Source of the DNA: Hellea sp965224755
GTDB lineage: Bacteria; Pseudomonadota; Alphaproteobacteria; Caulobacterales; Maricaulaceae
Length of the DNA: 64,000 nt
Assembly: GCA_965224755.1 (NCBI GenBank)
Contig: OZ245061.1
Coordinates: forward strand, 2,046,001-2,110,000
Direction: 5' to 3'
Below the pieces are notes generated by a model. That model saw only the letters and a list, made by a program, of their open reading frames with translations. It had not been told where the DNA came from and made no database searches. The first letter of the stretch is position 1; each line of letters begins with the position of its first letter. Both the position numbers and the translations under genes were made by a program. Of this stretch, positions 35,312 to 44,174 are shown piece after piece.

Positions 35312-35638
35312 ATGGCAAATGTTGAACATTCAGTCTCTCTATCTAAACCGAGTTTAAAGCGATTTAGACCTTATTATTTTCTTGAAAATTCATCCCAGCA
35401 TATAGCGACAGCATTTTTGTCAATATTCTTATATATAGCTTTCTCTGACGGATATGTTGAGAAATTATTTAGCATACTCCAAAACTCCCCCTTTAAAGCC
35501 AGCCTTTTTGGCGCAACTGTGTTATTTGCCTTAGCAATGAATGTTTATTTTTTCCGAAAATATTCGAAACAGGAGGAAATGAGACAGGACGTGTATGATG
35601 AGTTGACATCATCAGTTAAAAGCCATGAAATTCGTTAG
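35312..35638 (+). CDS. small membrane protein of unknown function (108 aa)
   Basis: Two hydrophobic segments are visible, HIATAFLSIFLYIAFSDGYV near residues 29-48 and ASLFGATVLFALAMNVYFF near 63-82, with a charged C-terminal tail (KYSKQEEMRQDVYDELTSS). No family recognised. Base composition is markedly more A/T rich than the neighbouring amidohydrolase, as are the next gene's first half and the gene at 37264. The start has no clear ribosome binding site. It probably belongs with the following 139-aa gene 13 bases downstream as an acquired pair. Confidence 0.45.
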   Translation: MANVEHSVSLSKPSLKRFRPYYFLENSSQHIATAFLSIFLYIAFSDGYVEKLFSILQNSPFKASLFGATVLFALAMNVYFFRKYSKQEEMRQDVYDELTSSVKSHEIR

Positions 35639-35651
35639 CTTGGTCTAATTT

Positions 35652-36071
35652 ATGGCACTTGATGGCAATAGAGCACTAAAGGCAGAAATTCGCCTCAAGA
35701 TAGTTGAATGGCAAATTCGTTATGAACCCCGAACTACGGGACCTCTGGCACCTGTCAGCAATGTTACGAAAGTAGGAGACCTCACCGATATTGGAAAATA
35801 TAAAAGAAGACTCGCCGATATTGTAAGCGAGGCCCGAGGCCCAGATTTTAGAATTCCCGGAATGATTAGTTCGACAGGGTTTATTGGCGGCGTGGGCACT
35901 CTGATTTTGGATTTTTCATTTACGGGAGGTGCCTTAACAGCGCTCTCTATAGCAGGGCTTTTCACTGTAGGCGAAAAGGTCCAGAGACGTCATGGCGAAA
36001 TTTCTAAATATCACCTATTAAGTCGAGAACTTTCAAACATCGAGCGCGTCATCGATGAATATCAAGCATGA
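35652..36071 (+). CDS. hypothetical membrane-associated protein (139 aa)
   Basis: Not recognised. A hydrophilic front half (residues 1-75) leads to a Gly-rich hydrophobic stretch, ISSTGFIGGVGTLILDFSFTGGALTALSIAGLF, near residues 76-108, likely one or two membrane passes, and a basic/acidic helical tail. The stop overlaps the start of the BASS-type transporter (ATGA), so the transporter may be translated from the same message. Closely follows the 108-aa membrane gene. Confidence 0.45.
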   Translation: MALDGNRALKAEIRLKIVEWQIRYEPRTTGPLAPVSNVTKVGDLTDIGKYKRRLADIVSEARGPDFRIPGMISSTGFIGGVGTLILDFSFTGGALTALSIAGLFTVGEKVQRRHGEISKYHLLSRELSNIERVIDEYQA

Positions 36072-36979
36072 ACCTAGCTACTATAGATAGTTTCCAATTA
36101 GAGCTGGGCGGCGGTTCGGAAATCGCTATGGCGTTTATTCTAGCGGCGATGATGTTCGCTGTGGCGCTTGGGCTGCGTATGTCCCATTTCAGCTTTTTTA
36201 AGACCAACCCCAAGGTCTATTTTGCCGGCGTGTTGGCGCAGCTTATCGGGCTACCACTACTCACTTTGGCGCTATGTTATCTTATCAATCCTCTGCCGAG
36301 CATAGCTTTGGGAATGATATTAATTGCCAGTTGCCCCGGCGGGAATGTTTCCAACCTCTTGGCCATGTTCGGCAAAGCCAATACAGCTTTATCCGTCTCG
36401 CTCACGGCGACATCAAGCCTTATAGCCGCTTTTCTAACGCCTATCTCTATCCTGTTTTGGAGCTCGCTCTACCCGCCCACGCGCAGTCTGCTCACCGATA
36501 TCAATCTCGACGTGGTGAGTTTTTTAACCCAAACTCTTATCATTCTCGCTTTGCCCTTAGTGCTGGGAATGTTAGCCGCCCGGTATGTGCCCAAGCTCGC
36601 CGAGCGCTTGCAAAAACCGCTCGCCATAATCGCGGGGATAGGGCTTCTCATTATTATCCTCGGCGCGTGCTACAAATATAAAGACCTATTCCTCACAATC
36701 GGCCTTAGCGTAGCCGGCCTCGTCATCCTCCATAATGGCCTTGCATTTCTGATGGGACATTTGGCAGGCGTGCTCAGCAAAGCCGATACCCCCTCCCGCC
36801 GCGCTTTGACATTTGAAGTCGGCATCCAAAACTCCGGCCTTGGCATTGTTATCCTGCTAACCCAGCTCGGCGGACTTGGCGGGGCGGGAGCCGTTGCAGG
36901 CTTATGGGGAATATGGCATATTATCGGCGGGCTTATGCTTGCGGCCCTGTTTAGATGGAATGATAAACGACATGTATGA
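36068..36979 (+). CDS. bile acid:sodium symporter (BASS/SBF) family transporter
   Basis: 303 residues with about nine or ten membrane segments. Family features: ILIASCPGGNVSNLLAMFGKANTALSVSLTATSSLIAAFLTP near residues 85-125, the conserved crossing of BASS transporters, and FEVGIQNSGLGIVILL near 255, the second crossing with the E-G-Q-N ion site. BASS proteins co-transport organic acids with sodium; the substrate here is unknown. The last 61 codons are present again at 38434-38617 in a diverged copy. It runs directly into a truncated deacylase copy with an overlapping start. Confidence 0.85.
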   Translation: MNLATIDSFQLELGGGSEIAMAFILAAMMFAVALGLRMSHFSFFKTNPKVYFAGVLAQLIGLPLLTLALCYLINPLPSIALGMILIASCPGGNVSNLLAMFGKANTALSVSLTATSSLIAAFLTPISILFWSSLYPPTRSLLTDINLDVVSFLTQTLIILALPLVLGMLAARYVPKLAERLQKPLAIIAGIGLLIIILGACYKYKDLFLTIGLSVAGLVILHNGLAFLMGHLAGVLSKADTPSRRALTFEVGIQNSGLGIVILLTQLGGLGGAGAVAGLWGIWHIIGGLMLAALFRWNDKRHV

Positions 36980-37063
36980 TCTTAAAATAACAGACGGATT
37001 AGTTTTTGACGGCAATAGCAGGGACGGCATCAAAACCAATGTCGCCGTAAAAGACGGCATCTT
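36796..37063 (+). repeat. 268-bp direct duplication, left copy
   Basis: Covers the 3' end of the BASS gene and the first about 30 codons of a deacylase. The right copy is 38434-38701, a constant offset of 1638 without gaps. By hand count 32 of 268 bases differ (about 88 % identity). Most differences in the transporter part are at third codon positions, and 50 bases around the gene junction are identical. Confidence 0.85.
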
Positions 37064-37181
37064 CCTGCGGTCAGCGGCTATCATGTGGTCATGGCTTTTG
37101 CAAAACACAGCATTGGGCGCCACTCGCAAACTGCCCAAAGGCAGCCATTTCTTGACACGGATAGGGTTGACCGTGGTGTGA
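36972..37181 (+). pseudogene. truncated N-acyl-D-amino-acid deacylase (5' fragment)
   Basis: Starts MYDLKITDGLVFDGN exactly like the intact gene at 38610. Similarity lasts about 30 codons to 37063, then the frame continues into unrelated sequence (LRSAAIMWSWLLQN...) and stops at 37181. The metal-binding parts are missing, so no activity is expected. Bases 37064-37218 hold no recognisable gene. Confidence 0.8.
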
Positions 37182-37263
37182 TGGACTAGCTTAACAAAGA
37201 GCGCCACTAAAACGAGATTTGGCATTGCAGTACATCTCTGTTAACCTTAAAACAGAGGCGGTT

Positions 37264-38313
37264 ATGAAAGATTTAAAATTCAATAATATGCACATACTTT
37301 GGGGTGTGCTTCCGATAATCGTTGCTCTGATATCAGTGGTGACCATTGACCAGTTGAGCCAGATTGGGCAGATATTCGCAATTCAGGATATTAAGGCACT
37401 TGATACGGGCGCGCCGGATATGCGTAAGGCTTATGAAGTTTCTTTTCGCTTATTCTTGATTTCAGTCATGTTCGTATATTTTATCACAGCAACGCTTATT
37501 ATTGGGTACACTTTATTTGATCTTTGGCGGAGCTTTAAAGTCACTCGACTTTGGCCATTTGTTGCAAGCCTTTTATGTGTAGTGTTGTTGGGATATATTA
37601 TACATATAAATATAGGTAATGCTCAATATCAAATTATTTTTGGGAGCAGTGCTGAGAATGTAAAGCTTACGGATTTTTTAGTTGGCCATGAAAACACAAA
37701 AAAAATACCTTTTTATGAAAACTCAATTAATATAATCAATGATCGGGCATTTCATAATTTTAATAAGATATATGATCTTGGAAACTACATTATCAGCCTG
37801 GGGTTATGGGCTATAGTGGTAGGTGCTATCAGTTGTTTGGCTCAACCAAATGGCAAAAGTACTTCCAAAATTGATGATGACATTGCTGCACTTAAGAAAC
37901 TAGATTCGTATTTGTTATTGGCGGCTATTATGATGGTTGGCAGTATTGTTTATGTTGTAGCGTGGATGTCGTGGCCATCATTTGTTTTTGACCCGAAAGG
38001 CGATCAATTAAAAGCCTTTAAGGCTGTAGTCAAAAGTATGGCCATTTTATTTGGAATAACTTATAGCATATTTATTGCTTCTTATTATATTCCCATTCGT
38101 CTTATTCTATTGAATCGATTGCCTAAAGAAATAAAAGTTGAGCGAGCCGCACCTTTAACCAAAACAAGGCTTGCAAAAGATGGCGGCAAATCCACCTTTG
38201 CGTGGATACCAAGCATGATGAGCACTACACAAGCTCAGAAAGAATTTTACAGCGCGGCGCTAAAAATTGCATCTCCCATACTCGCAGCCTGGCTTTCTGC
38301 CAACCTAGTATAA
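37264..38313 (+). CDS. membrane protein of unknown function (349 aa)
   Basis: From the ATG at 37264 (MKDLKFNNMHILWG, preceded by GAGG) the product has about five or six hydrophobic segments: LPIIVALISVVTI, LFLISVMFVYFITATLIIGYTLF, WPFVASLLCVVLLGYIIHI, LGLWAIVVGAISCL, LLLAAIMMVGSIVYVVAW and MAILFGITYSIFIASYYIPI. No family recognised. Strongly A/T rich compared with the flanking transporter and deacylase. It lies exactly between the two copies of the 268-bp duplication, so it looks like the cargo of the event that split the symporter-deacylase pair. Confidence 0.5.
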   Translation: MKDLKFNNMHILWGVLPIIVALISVVTIDQLSQIGQIFAIQDIKALDTGAPDMRKAYEVSFRLFLISVMFVYFITATLIIGYTLFDLWRSFKVTRLWPFVASLLCVVLLGYIIHINIGNAQYQIIFGSSAENVKLTDFLVGHENTKKIPFYENSINIINDRAFHNFNKIYDLGNYIISLGLWAIVVGAISCLAQPNGKSTSKIDDDIAALKKLDSYLLLAAIMMVGSIVYVVAWMSWPSFVFDPKGDQLKAFKAVVKSMAILFGITYSIFIASYYIPIRLILLNRLPKEIKVERAAPLTKTRLAKDGGKSTFAWIPSMMSTTQAQKEFYSAALKIASPILAAWLSANLV

Positions 38314-38419
38314 TATCTTATTTTCTATAAATCGCTTGCTCCACCATTACCCGAGTATATTTTTCTCCGTTTGCCGCCTTTATCTCTTCGCATCAACGTG
38401 AGCTTGGTATAATCATCCA

Positions 38420-38617
38420 ATGAGGACATCAATCCGCCGCGCCCTGACCTTTGAAGTCGGCATTCAAAACTCCGGCCTTGGCATTGTTATTCTGCTGACA
38501 CAGCTTGGCGGACTTGGCGGCGCGGGCGCCGTTGCGGGGCTCTGGGGGATATGGCATATAATTGGCGGGCTTATTCTTGCGGCCCTGTTTAGATGGAATG
38601 ACAAACGACATGTATGA
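38420..38617 (+). pseudogene. C-terminal fragment of a BASS family transporter
   Basis: Sixty-five codons ending AALFRWNDKRHV, corresponding to the last part of the intact transporter at 36068-36979 (from RRALTFEVGIQNSGLGI onward). The ATG at 38420 appears fortuitous. Without the rest of the transporter it cannot function. The stop overlaps the intact deacylase start, the native coupling of the pair. Confidence 0.75.
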
Positions 38618-38701
38618 TCTTAAAATAACAGACGGATTAGTTTTTGACGGCAATGGCGAAGGCGGCGTCAAAACCAATATCGCAATCAAAGAAGGCCTCA
38701 T
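38434..38701 (+). repeat. 268-bp direct duplication, right copy
   Basis: Diverged second copy of 36796-37063, containing the end of a BASS transporter and the start of the intact deacylase gene. Confidence 0.85.
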
Positions 38702-40388
38702 TGTCGAGATCGGCGATTGCGCGGGCGAAGCGGCAAAAACAATGTCCGCCCAAGGCCATATTGTGACCCCAGGCTTTATAGATTTGCACACCCATTATGA
38801 CGGCCAGATTAGCTGGGACGAGGAATTAAAGCCCTCCGTCAATCACGGCGTCACCACAGCTGTGCTCGGTAATTGCGGCGTCGGCTTTGCGCCCTGCCGC
38901 GAGGCTGACCGCGATAAACTCATCCGCTTGATGGAAGGCGTTGAGGATATTCCTGGCACGGCTTTGCATGAGGGCTTGCAATGGAATTGGGAGACCTTCC
39001 CCGAATATATGGACGCCATTGACGCCATGCCCCACACCATAGATTTCGCCGTGATGATGCCGCATGACCCGCTGCGGGTTTATGTCATGGGTGACCGCGC
39101 TGTTTATAATCAGCCTGCTAATAAGGGCGATATTGCCAAAATGCGGGCCTTGACCCGCGAAGCGATAGAGGCCGGAGCCGTTGGCTTTTCTCTGGGGCGC
39201 TCCGATTTTCACAAATCCTCTGACGGGGAATGGACACCGGGCAGCGAAGCCGGAAAAGACGAACTTGTCGGCATTGCCGATGCCTTTAAAGGCTTAGGTC
39301 ACGGCGTGCTGCAAGTGGTCAATGATTTTGACATGCTAAGACCCGGCGAGAGTTTCGAGACGGAATTTGACCTGATGGAAGCTTTCTTTCGCGCCGGTCA
39401 TGGCCGCCCCGGCTCTATGTCGCTGATGGAGCGCGATTTCGCCCCCGATGACTGGAAGAACATCATCCGCCGCACCGAAGCGATGAACGCAGACGGGCTT
39501 GATATTAGCTTTCAGGTCGCGCCCCGCGCCATTGGCTCCTTTAGCGGACTGAACTGCACCTTTCATCCGATTATGGCCCATCCGAGTTATCTCGGCATTC
39601 GGGATAAATCCCTAACCGAGCGCGTAGCTATTCTGCGCGATCCAGATTTCAAAAAACAACTCCTCTCCGAAACGCCCGTGCAACTGGCAGGCGAAGGCAG
39701 CCCCGTCCCGCCCATGGTCGATATGATGATCGCGGATTTTGAACAAATCGCGGAAAAACTGTTCAAGCTTAATCGTAACGGCAAAGTCGATTACGAACAA
39801 ACCTCCGAGACTTCTATCACAGGAATGGCCCGAGCGGACGGCGTCTCGGTCTGGGATAAAGCCTATGATCTTCTGCTCGAAGAGGGCGGCAAGGCGCTGA
39901 TCTATTTCCCCGTCTATAATTATTACGAGATGAATTACGATAATGTGCTGACCATGATGCAGCACCCCAAAGCGCTGCCGGGCCTGTCCGATGGCGGGGC
40001 GCATGTCGGCACGATTTGCGATGCTAGCTTCCCGACCTATCTGCTCAGCCACTGGACGCGCGATAGGATGCGCCGAGGCAAGCCGGGGATAGAGCTAAAA
40101 CGCGCCGTGCAAATGCTTACGGCGGACGGGGCAGATTATCTCGGCCTGACAGATCGCGGGCGGCTTAAAGTTGGCGGGCGCGCGGATATCAACATCATCG
40201 ACTATGACGGGCTCGACCTCGCCATGCCCGAAATGATCCAAGACCTCCCCGCAGGCGGCCAAAGACTGATCCAGCCGGTAAAAGGCTATAAAGCCACTTT
40301 CGTCAAAGGCGAGCAAGTGATAGCCAATGACGAGGTAACAGAAGCAAGACCCGGGCGTTTAGTGCGGGGCGGAAGGACGATGTCATGA
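38610..40388 (+). CDS. N-acyl-D-amino-acid deacylase family amidohydrolase
   Basis: 592 residues from the ATG at 38610, which overlaps the transporter stop (ATGTATGA); an earlier start at 38562 would only add transporter-derived codons. D-aminoacylase-type features: GFIDLHTHYDGQISWDEELKPSVNHGVTTAVLGNCGVGFAPC carries the HxH metal motif and the Cys/zinc site, then VGFSLGRSDFHKS, LSDGGAHVGTICDASFPT near the C-terminal side with the catalytic Asp, and LKVGGRADINIIDYDGL. It hydrolyses N-acyl-D-amino acids or related amides; exact substrate unknown. Pairing with a BASS transporter suggests uptake and breakdown of one compound. Overlaps the next gene by four bases. Confidence 0.85.
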   Translation: MYDLKITDGLVFDGNGEGGVKTNIAIKEGLIVEIGDCAGEAAKTMSAQGHIVTPGFIDLHTHYDGQISWDEELKPSVNHGVTTAVLGNCGVGFAPCREADRDKLIRLMEGVEDIPGTALHEGLQWNWETFPEYMDAIDAMPHTIDFAVMMPHDPLRVYVMGDRAVYNQPANKGDIAKMRALTREAIEAGAVGFSLGRSDFHKSSDGEWTPGSEAGKDELVGIADAFKGLGHGVLQVVNDFDMLRPGESFETEFDLMEAFFRAGHGRPGSMSLMERDFAPDDWKNIIRRTEAMNADGLDISFQVAPRAIGSFSGLNCTFHPIMAHPSYLGIRDKSLTERVAILRDPDFKKQLLSETPVQLAGEGSPVPPMVDMMIADFEQIAEKLFKLNRNGKVDYEQTSETSITGMARADGVSVWDKAYDLLLEEGGKALIYFPVYNYYEMNYDNVLTMMQHPKALPGLSDGGAHVGTICDASFPTYLLSHWTRDRMRRGKPGIELKRAVQMLTADGADYLGLTDRGRLKVGGRADINIIDYDGLDLAMPEMIQDLPAGGQRLIQPVKGYKATFVKGEQVIANDEVTEARPGRLVRGGRTMS

Positions 40389-40753
40389 AAACTATAGCCA
40401 CTCTACTAACAGCGCTCGTGGCGCTCCTGCATCTAGGATTTCTTACATTAGAGATGTTCTTCTGGGATCATCCTGTAGGGCGCAAGATATTCAATATGAC
40501 CGAACAAGTATCAGCAGATTCAGCCGTATTAGCCGCCAATCAAGGCCTATATAACGGTTTTCTGGCTGCGGGCCTGATATGGGGGCTAATCGCAAAGAAA
40601 CGCGAAATCGTAATATTTTTCCTACTCTGCGTTATTGTTGCAGGTGTCTTTGGCGCGGTAACAGCCAAGCCAACAATATTATTTACGCAAGCCCTACCGG
40701 CAGTGCTCGCACTCGTTTTCACTTGGCTGGATAAACGGGAGCCTCTCAAATAA
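40385..40753 (+). CDS. DUF1304 family membrane protein
   Basis: 122 residues, four membrane segments. The front MKTIATLLTALVALLHLGFLTLEMFFWDHPVGRKIF and AANQGLYNGFLAAGLIWGL match the DUF1304 family (small four-helix membrane proteins of unknown role). The start overlaps the deacylase stop (ATGA), so it is co-translated with it. The 125 bases that follow, up to the acyltransferase start, hold no gene. Confidence 0.75.
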   Translation: MKTIATLLTALVALLHLGFLTLEMFFWDHPVGRKIFNMTEQVSADSAVLAANQGLYNGFLAAGLIWGLIAKKREIVIFFLLCVIVAGVFGAVTAKPTILFTQALPAVLALVFTWLDKREPLK

Positions 40754-40878
40754 TTGCTATAGTTGCCACATTGGGGCGATTAGTGAGCGATCAGTTTTAG
40801 TGCGCTATGAGAGCAGGAGGAGGCCTTCAATTTTAAATAGCTATTGCGGACGCACCATTTGCACTTTACCCATTAACA

Positions 40879-42006
40879 ATGCAATCTAAACATAATTTCC
40901 AACGCATTAGTGAACTTGACTGGGTTCGAGTTTTTGTTGTTTTTGCAGTTTTCTTGCACCATGTTGGCATGCCATTTAATGGTGATGATTGGCTGATCAT
41001 GAATGAGACATCCAGTAAATTATTAGATGACACCATGGTGTTTTTTGAGCAATTTAGGCTTCCGATATTGTTTTTAGTTGCGGGCGCTGGTACCAGGTTG
41101 CTCTTGTATAGGCGAACAGCCAAAGCATTTGCTTGGGATAAAATTAAACGGCTTTTTATCCCGCTTTTAGTTGGAATGCTCTTAATAAACCCACCGCAAC
41201 TCTTTTTTGAGAACCCCGCTGATTATACGTCTCTGTGGCACGCCTATCCTAAAATAGCGTTTAGGTTTGAGTCTATACATTTATGGTTTATCGAGTATCT
41301 TTTAGTGTTTTCAATATTGGGCATTGCGGTATTTCGTGGATTAAAATCGTCGATAGGTGAGCGACTAATTAATAGTATCATTTATTTAAGCACTAAATGG
41401 TGGGGACTTATGAGCCTCGGTATACTCGTTGCGGCGTTGCGCACTTCATTAAAGCCGTTATTTCCAAGCGATGATCACGGCGTAGAAAACCTCTCTTCAT
41501 CTCTATTCTATTTTTTCTACTTCGTCATGGGAATGATGTTGATGCACCGCAAGGAGCTTTGGGGCACTCTGGGAAAGAACTGGAAAGTAAACACAGGAAT
41601 TTTTGTGGGACTTATTCCTATTTTCTATTTTTATTACTTCGTAGACTTTAGCACCTATGCTTCGCCTGAAACATTGTGGAGCATATGGTGGGGGCTATGT
41701 AGCCTACTTGCATGGGCGGCAGCGCTATCGGTTATGGGATTAACGCAGCGGTTTTTGACGAAAACACCTGCGTGGCTGATGAAAGCCAATACACTTATTT
41801 ACCCCTTTTACATTCTTCACCAAACTATCATTGTTATTTTTGCTTATTACATTGTACAATGGCAAGTAGGTTTAGTTATAAAAGGGATTGCGCTATTAGG
41901 CACAACATTTTTAACAACGTCAGCAATTTGCATACTCGTGATTTATCCTTTTAACCCAATGCGATTTCTATTTGGCTTAAAACCAAAAAACCATCCGAGG
42001 AGGTGA
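40879..42006 (+). CDS. acyltransferase 3 family membrane protein
   Basis: 375 residues with about ten membrane segments. The opening RISELDWVRVFVVFAVFLHHVGMPF is the family motif I with the conserved His (HH), and FRLPILFLVAGAGTRLLLYRRTAKAFAWDKIKRLFIPLLVG is the following signature with the R/K-rich loop. Family members (OafA/OpgC type) transfer acyl groups to envelope carbohydrates. Target unknown. The gene is clearly more A/T rich than its neighbours and has no obvious ribosome binding site, suggesting recent acquisition. It converges with the AmiD-like gene. Confidence 0.8.
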   Translation: MQSKHNFQRISELDWVRVFVVFAVFLHHVGMPFNGDDWLIMNETSSKLLDDTMVFFEQFRLPILFLVAGAGTRLLLYRRTAKAFAWDKIKRLFIPLLVGMLLINPPQLFFENPADYTSLWHAYPKIAFRFESIHLWFIEYLLVFSILGIAVFRGLKSSIGERLINSIIYLSTKWWGLMSLGILVAALRTSLKPLFPSDDHGVENLSSSLFYFFYFVMGMMLMHRKELWGTLGKNWKVNTGIFVGLIPIFYFYYFVDFSTYASPETLWSIWWGLCSLLAWAAALSVMGLTQRFLTKTPAWLMKANTLIYPFYILHQTIIVIFAYYIVQWQVGLVIKGIALLGTTFLTTSAICILVIYPFNPMRFLFGLKPKNHPRR

Positions 42007-42068
42007 ATTTGTTTTTTACTCGCTTTCAAAAAATTTTCGACATCTCGTTTCGCCTGCAATTAGGATGT

Positions 42069-42824
42069 TCACGACTTTAAATTACTGTTCTGTTCCGCCA
42101 AAGCCTTCACAATTTCCATCGTCTGAATATCGACTGCGCCGTCAATCTTCTCGGGGCGGTAGCGGCGTTGTAGGGCCTTTATAATCAGCCCTGTCTCTGC
42201 GTCCATCACGCCGCTCACTCTTGCGCCGTAGCCGATATGGGCTAGGCCGCGCTGGAGGATGGCGACGCCTCTGTCGCGGCTTCCAGCTTCGAATAATATC
42301 CGGCGGTCATTGGTTTCGATTTCCGGCCAGACTCCGACTCCGTATGCCGCCAGAAACTCCCACGGGAAATGCTCGCCCGGGTCTTGTTTGCGCGCGGGGG
42401 CGATGTCGCTATGGCCGAGAACCGTTAACCCGCCGCGGCGTTTCAAGATGTCTTTGCACAGCCCGGTGACAGCCTTGATCTGCACATCGGGATAGCCGGG
42501 CAAGCCTCCGTCTTTATCCGGCCAATCATGGCCGCCATTGACGATTTCTATGCCGATACTGGCGGAATTGAGATTAGTCTCGCCTTGCCATTCCGAGACG
42601 CCCGCATGCCACGCGCGCTTATCCTCGTCGACAAGTTGAAAGACTTGCCCGTCTTCCTCGACCACATAATGGGCGCTGACTTTGACGCCTTGATCCGGAT
42701 TGCCGTCGCATAGGCGCTCAATAGCCGCCGCGCCCGTTTCCATCCCCGTATAATGCAGGATGAGCCGCGAGATCGGCAATGTCCGGTCATCGAAATTCGG
42801 GGAGGGTTTTTGGATAATCTTCAA
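42069..42824 (-). CDS. N-acetylmuramoyl-L-alanine amidase (AmiD-like)
   Basis: 251 residues. An Amidase_2 zinc domain (LILHYTGMETGAAAIERL with the first His; HYVVEEDGQVFQLVDEDKRAWHAG; GHSDIAPARKQDPGEHFPW with the last His and Asp ligands) is followed by a C-terminal PG_binding_1 domain (GVAILQRGLAHIGYGARVSGVMDAETGLIIKALQRRYR). It cuts the bond between MurNAc and the stem peptide, in peptidoglycan recycling. No signal peptide is visible, so it may be cytosolic (AmpD-like). The start is TTG, overlapping the upstream stop (TTGA); no ATG precedes the domain. Confidence 0.88.
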   Translation of the reverse strand: MKIIQKPSPNFDDRTLPISRLILHYTGMETGAAAIERLCDGNPDQGVKVSAHYVVEEDGQVFQLVDEDKRAWHAGVSEWQGETNLNSASIGIEIVNGGHDWPDKDGGLPGYPDVQIKAVTGLCKDILKRRGGLTVLGHSDIAPARKQDPGEHFPWEFLAAYGVGVWPEIETNDRRILFEAGSRDRGVAILQRGLAHIGYGARVSGVMDAETGLIIKALQRRYRPEKIDGAVDIQTMEIVKALAEQNSNLKS

Positions 42825-43258
42825 AGCGGGTATTTCTTGGCCATGATATTCAGCCCCTTTTGCAGCATCTCTTTGAGCACATCCACATCAACATCGGAGA
42901 GGCGTTTGATATAGAGGCAGGACTTTCCGATTTTATGCTTGCCGAGCCGGGACAGCTCGCCCGAAAAATCATGATAGCCCGGCATGATATAGATAGAGAT
43001 GGCCTGCGCGCGCGAGCTAAAGCCAAGGCGGGGGCTATCGCCTTCCCGTCCGCTGTCATATTTATAATGATACTCCCCGAAACCGACGATGCCGGTCTTA
43101 AGTTTTGTTCCCCAAATGCGCGGCTCCCACCCTGTCATCTCGGCCATGGTATCCAAAATGCGCTGACAGTCTGCGCGGCGGTCATCTTTTTCGATTTGCG
43201 CGATATAATCCGAAACCTTCAAGCCTTCGGGTTGAGTCTTATTTTTTGCCTGAGCCAT
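42821..43258 (-). CDS. DUF1801 domain protein
   Basis: 145 residues. DUF1801 (YdhG-like) features are seen: VSDYIAQIEKDDRRADCQRILDTM at the front, WGTKLKTGIVGFGEYHYKYDSGREGDSPRLGFSSRAQAISIYI in the middle and GKSCLYIKRLSDVDVDVLKEML at the end. Function of the family is not established. It ends in a four-base overlap with the amidase and starts directly after the EamA transporter, forming a three-gene run. Confidence 0.8.
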   Translation of the reverse strand: MAQAKNKTQPEGLKVSDYIAQIEKDDRRADCQRILDTMAEMTGWEPRIWGTKLKTGIVGFGEYHYKYDSGREGDSPRLGFSSRAQAISIYIMPGYHDFSGELSRLGKHKIGKSCLYIKRLSDVDVDVLKEMLQKGLNIMAKKYPL

Positions 43259-44134
43259 TTAGTCCTCCTGAACCGGCGCGATTTTCTGCCGTCTTGCAAT
43301 GATATAGACACAAGGCAATATCAGCGCCGCGCCGATATAGTAGCGCAAAAATATGGTTTCGTCCAAGAACATCACGCCAAGAATACAGGCAAAGACCGGC
43401 ACCATCAGCGTGAGCGGCACAACCAGCGAGACATCATACTTTTTGATAAGCTGAAAATATTGGCCATGCGCGAAAAGCGTGACGGCAATTCCGGCATAGC
43501 CCGCCGCGATCAATAAGGGCCATTTAGAACTGGCCCATATCTCGGCATGGCCGCTCTCAAACAGGCCCGAGGCAGGGCCCATAGCGACAAATACCATCGC
43601 CGCCATCCAGACAACATATTGCCGCCAGTCAACCTCGCCGACGCTCTTCATCAAGACAGAGCCGACGGCGATGGCAAAATAGGCAGCAACGATATAGATA
43701 AGCCCGATATCAAGGCTGAGCGCGCCGGGTTCGTAGATCATAATCATCGTCCCGATAAAAGCGCCGATGATCCCCAGCCCCCTCACCCATCCGACTTTTT
43801 CGCGCAAAAATACCATCGACAGGATGGTCGCGAAGGGGATAAGAATTTGCGAGACAATAGAACTGCCCGAAGCGGGTGCTGTCTGCAATCCGGTATAAAG
43901 AAAGGCCAAATGGATAGGCCCGACACAGGCGCAGACAATCGCAAGCCGACCCCAACGCTTGGGGAGTTTCATAAACAGAAAGGGAAACATGCAGATCAAG
44001 ACAATCGCGCTACGCAGAAAGGCCAGCATAAAGGGCGGCACGGGATGGCTGCCAACCGCCCAAGCACTGACGACAAAATTTCCGGCCCAGCACAGGCAGC
44101 ACAACATCAATATCGCAAAATCAAAAGCCCGCAT
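43259..44134 (-). CDS. EamA/DMT family transporter
   Basis: 291 residues with ten membrane segments in two repeated EamA halves. The first half begins FAILMLCCLCWAGNFVVSAWA, with FMLAFLRSAIVLICMFPF; the second starts near GLIYIVAAYFAIAVGSVLMKSV. The conserved APASGSSIVSQILIPFATILSMVFLREKVGWVRGLGIIGAFIG segment is typical of drug/metabolite exporters. Substrate unknown. Its stop abuts the DUF1801 ATG, suggesting a transcript EamA-DUF1801-amidase. Confidence 0.88.
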   Translation of the reverse strand: MRAFDFAILMLCCLCWAGNFVVSAWAVGSHPVPPFMLAFLRSAIVLICMFPFLFMKLPKRWGRLAIVCACVGPIHLAFLYTGLQTAPASGSSIVSQILIPFATILSMVFLREKVGWVRGLGIIGAFIGTMIMIYEPGALSLDIGLIYIVAAYFAIAVGSVLMKSVGEVDWRQYVVWMAAMVFVAMGPASGLFESGHAEIWASSKWPLLIAAGYAGIAVTLFAHGQYFQLIKKYDVSLVVPLTLMVPVFACILGVMFLDETIFLRYYIGAALILPCVYIIARRQKIAPVQED

Positions 44135-44174
44135 GAAGCGGGCTTAGCAAGCAGGCCATCAAGGTCAAATGATT

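Noticed and set aside
36902..37225. Minus-strand 107-codon frame over the duplication edge
   Set aside because: Half of it is antisense to transporter/deacylase codons; the remaining 150 bases look like a possible transposon remnant but no motif, ends or inverted repeats could be identified.
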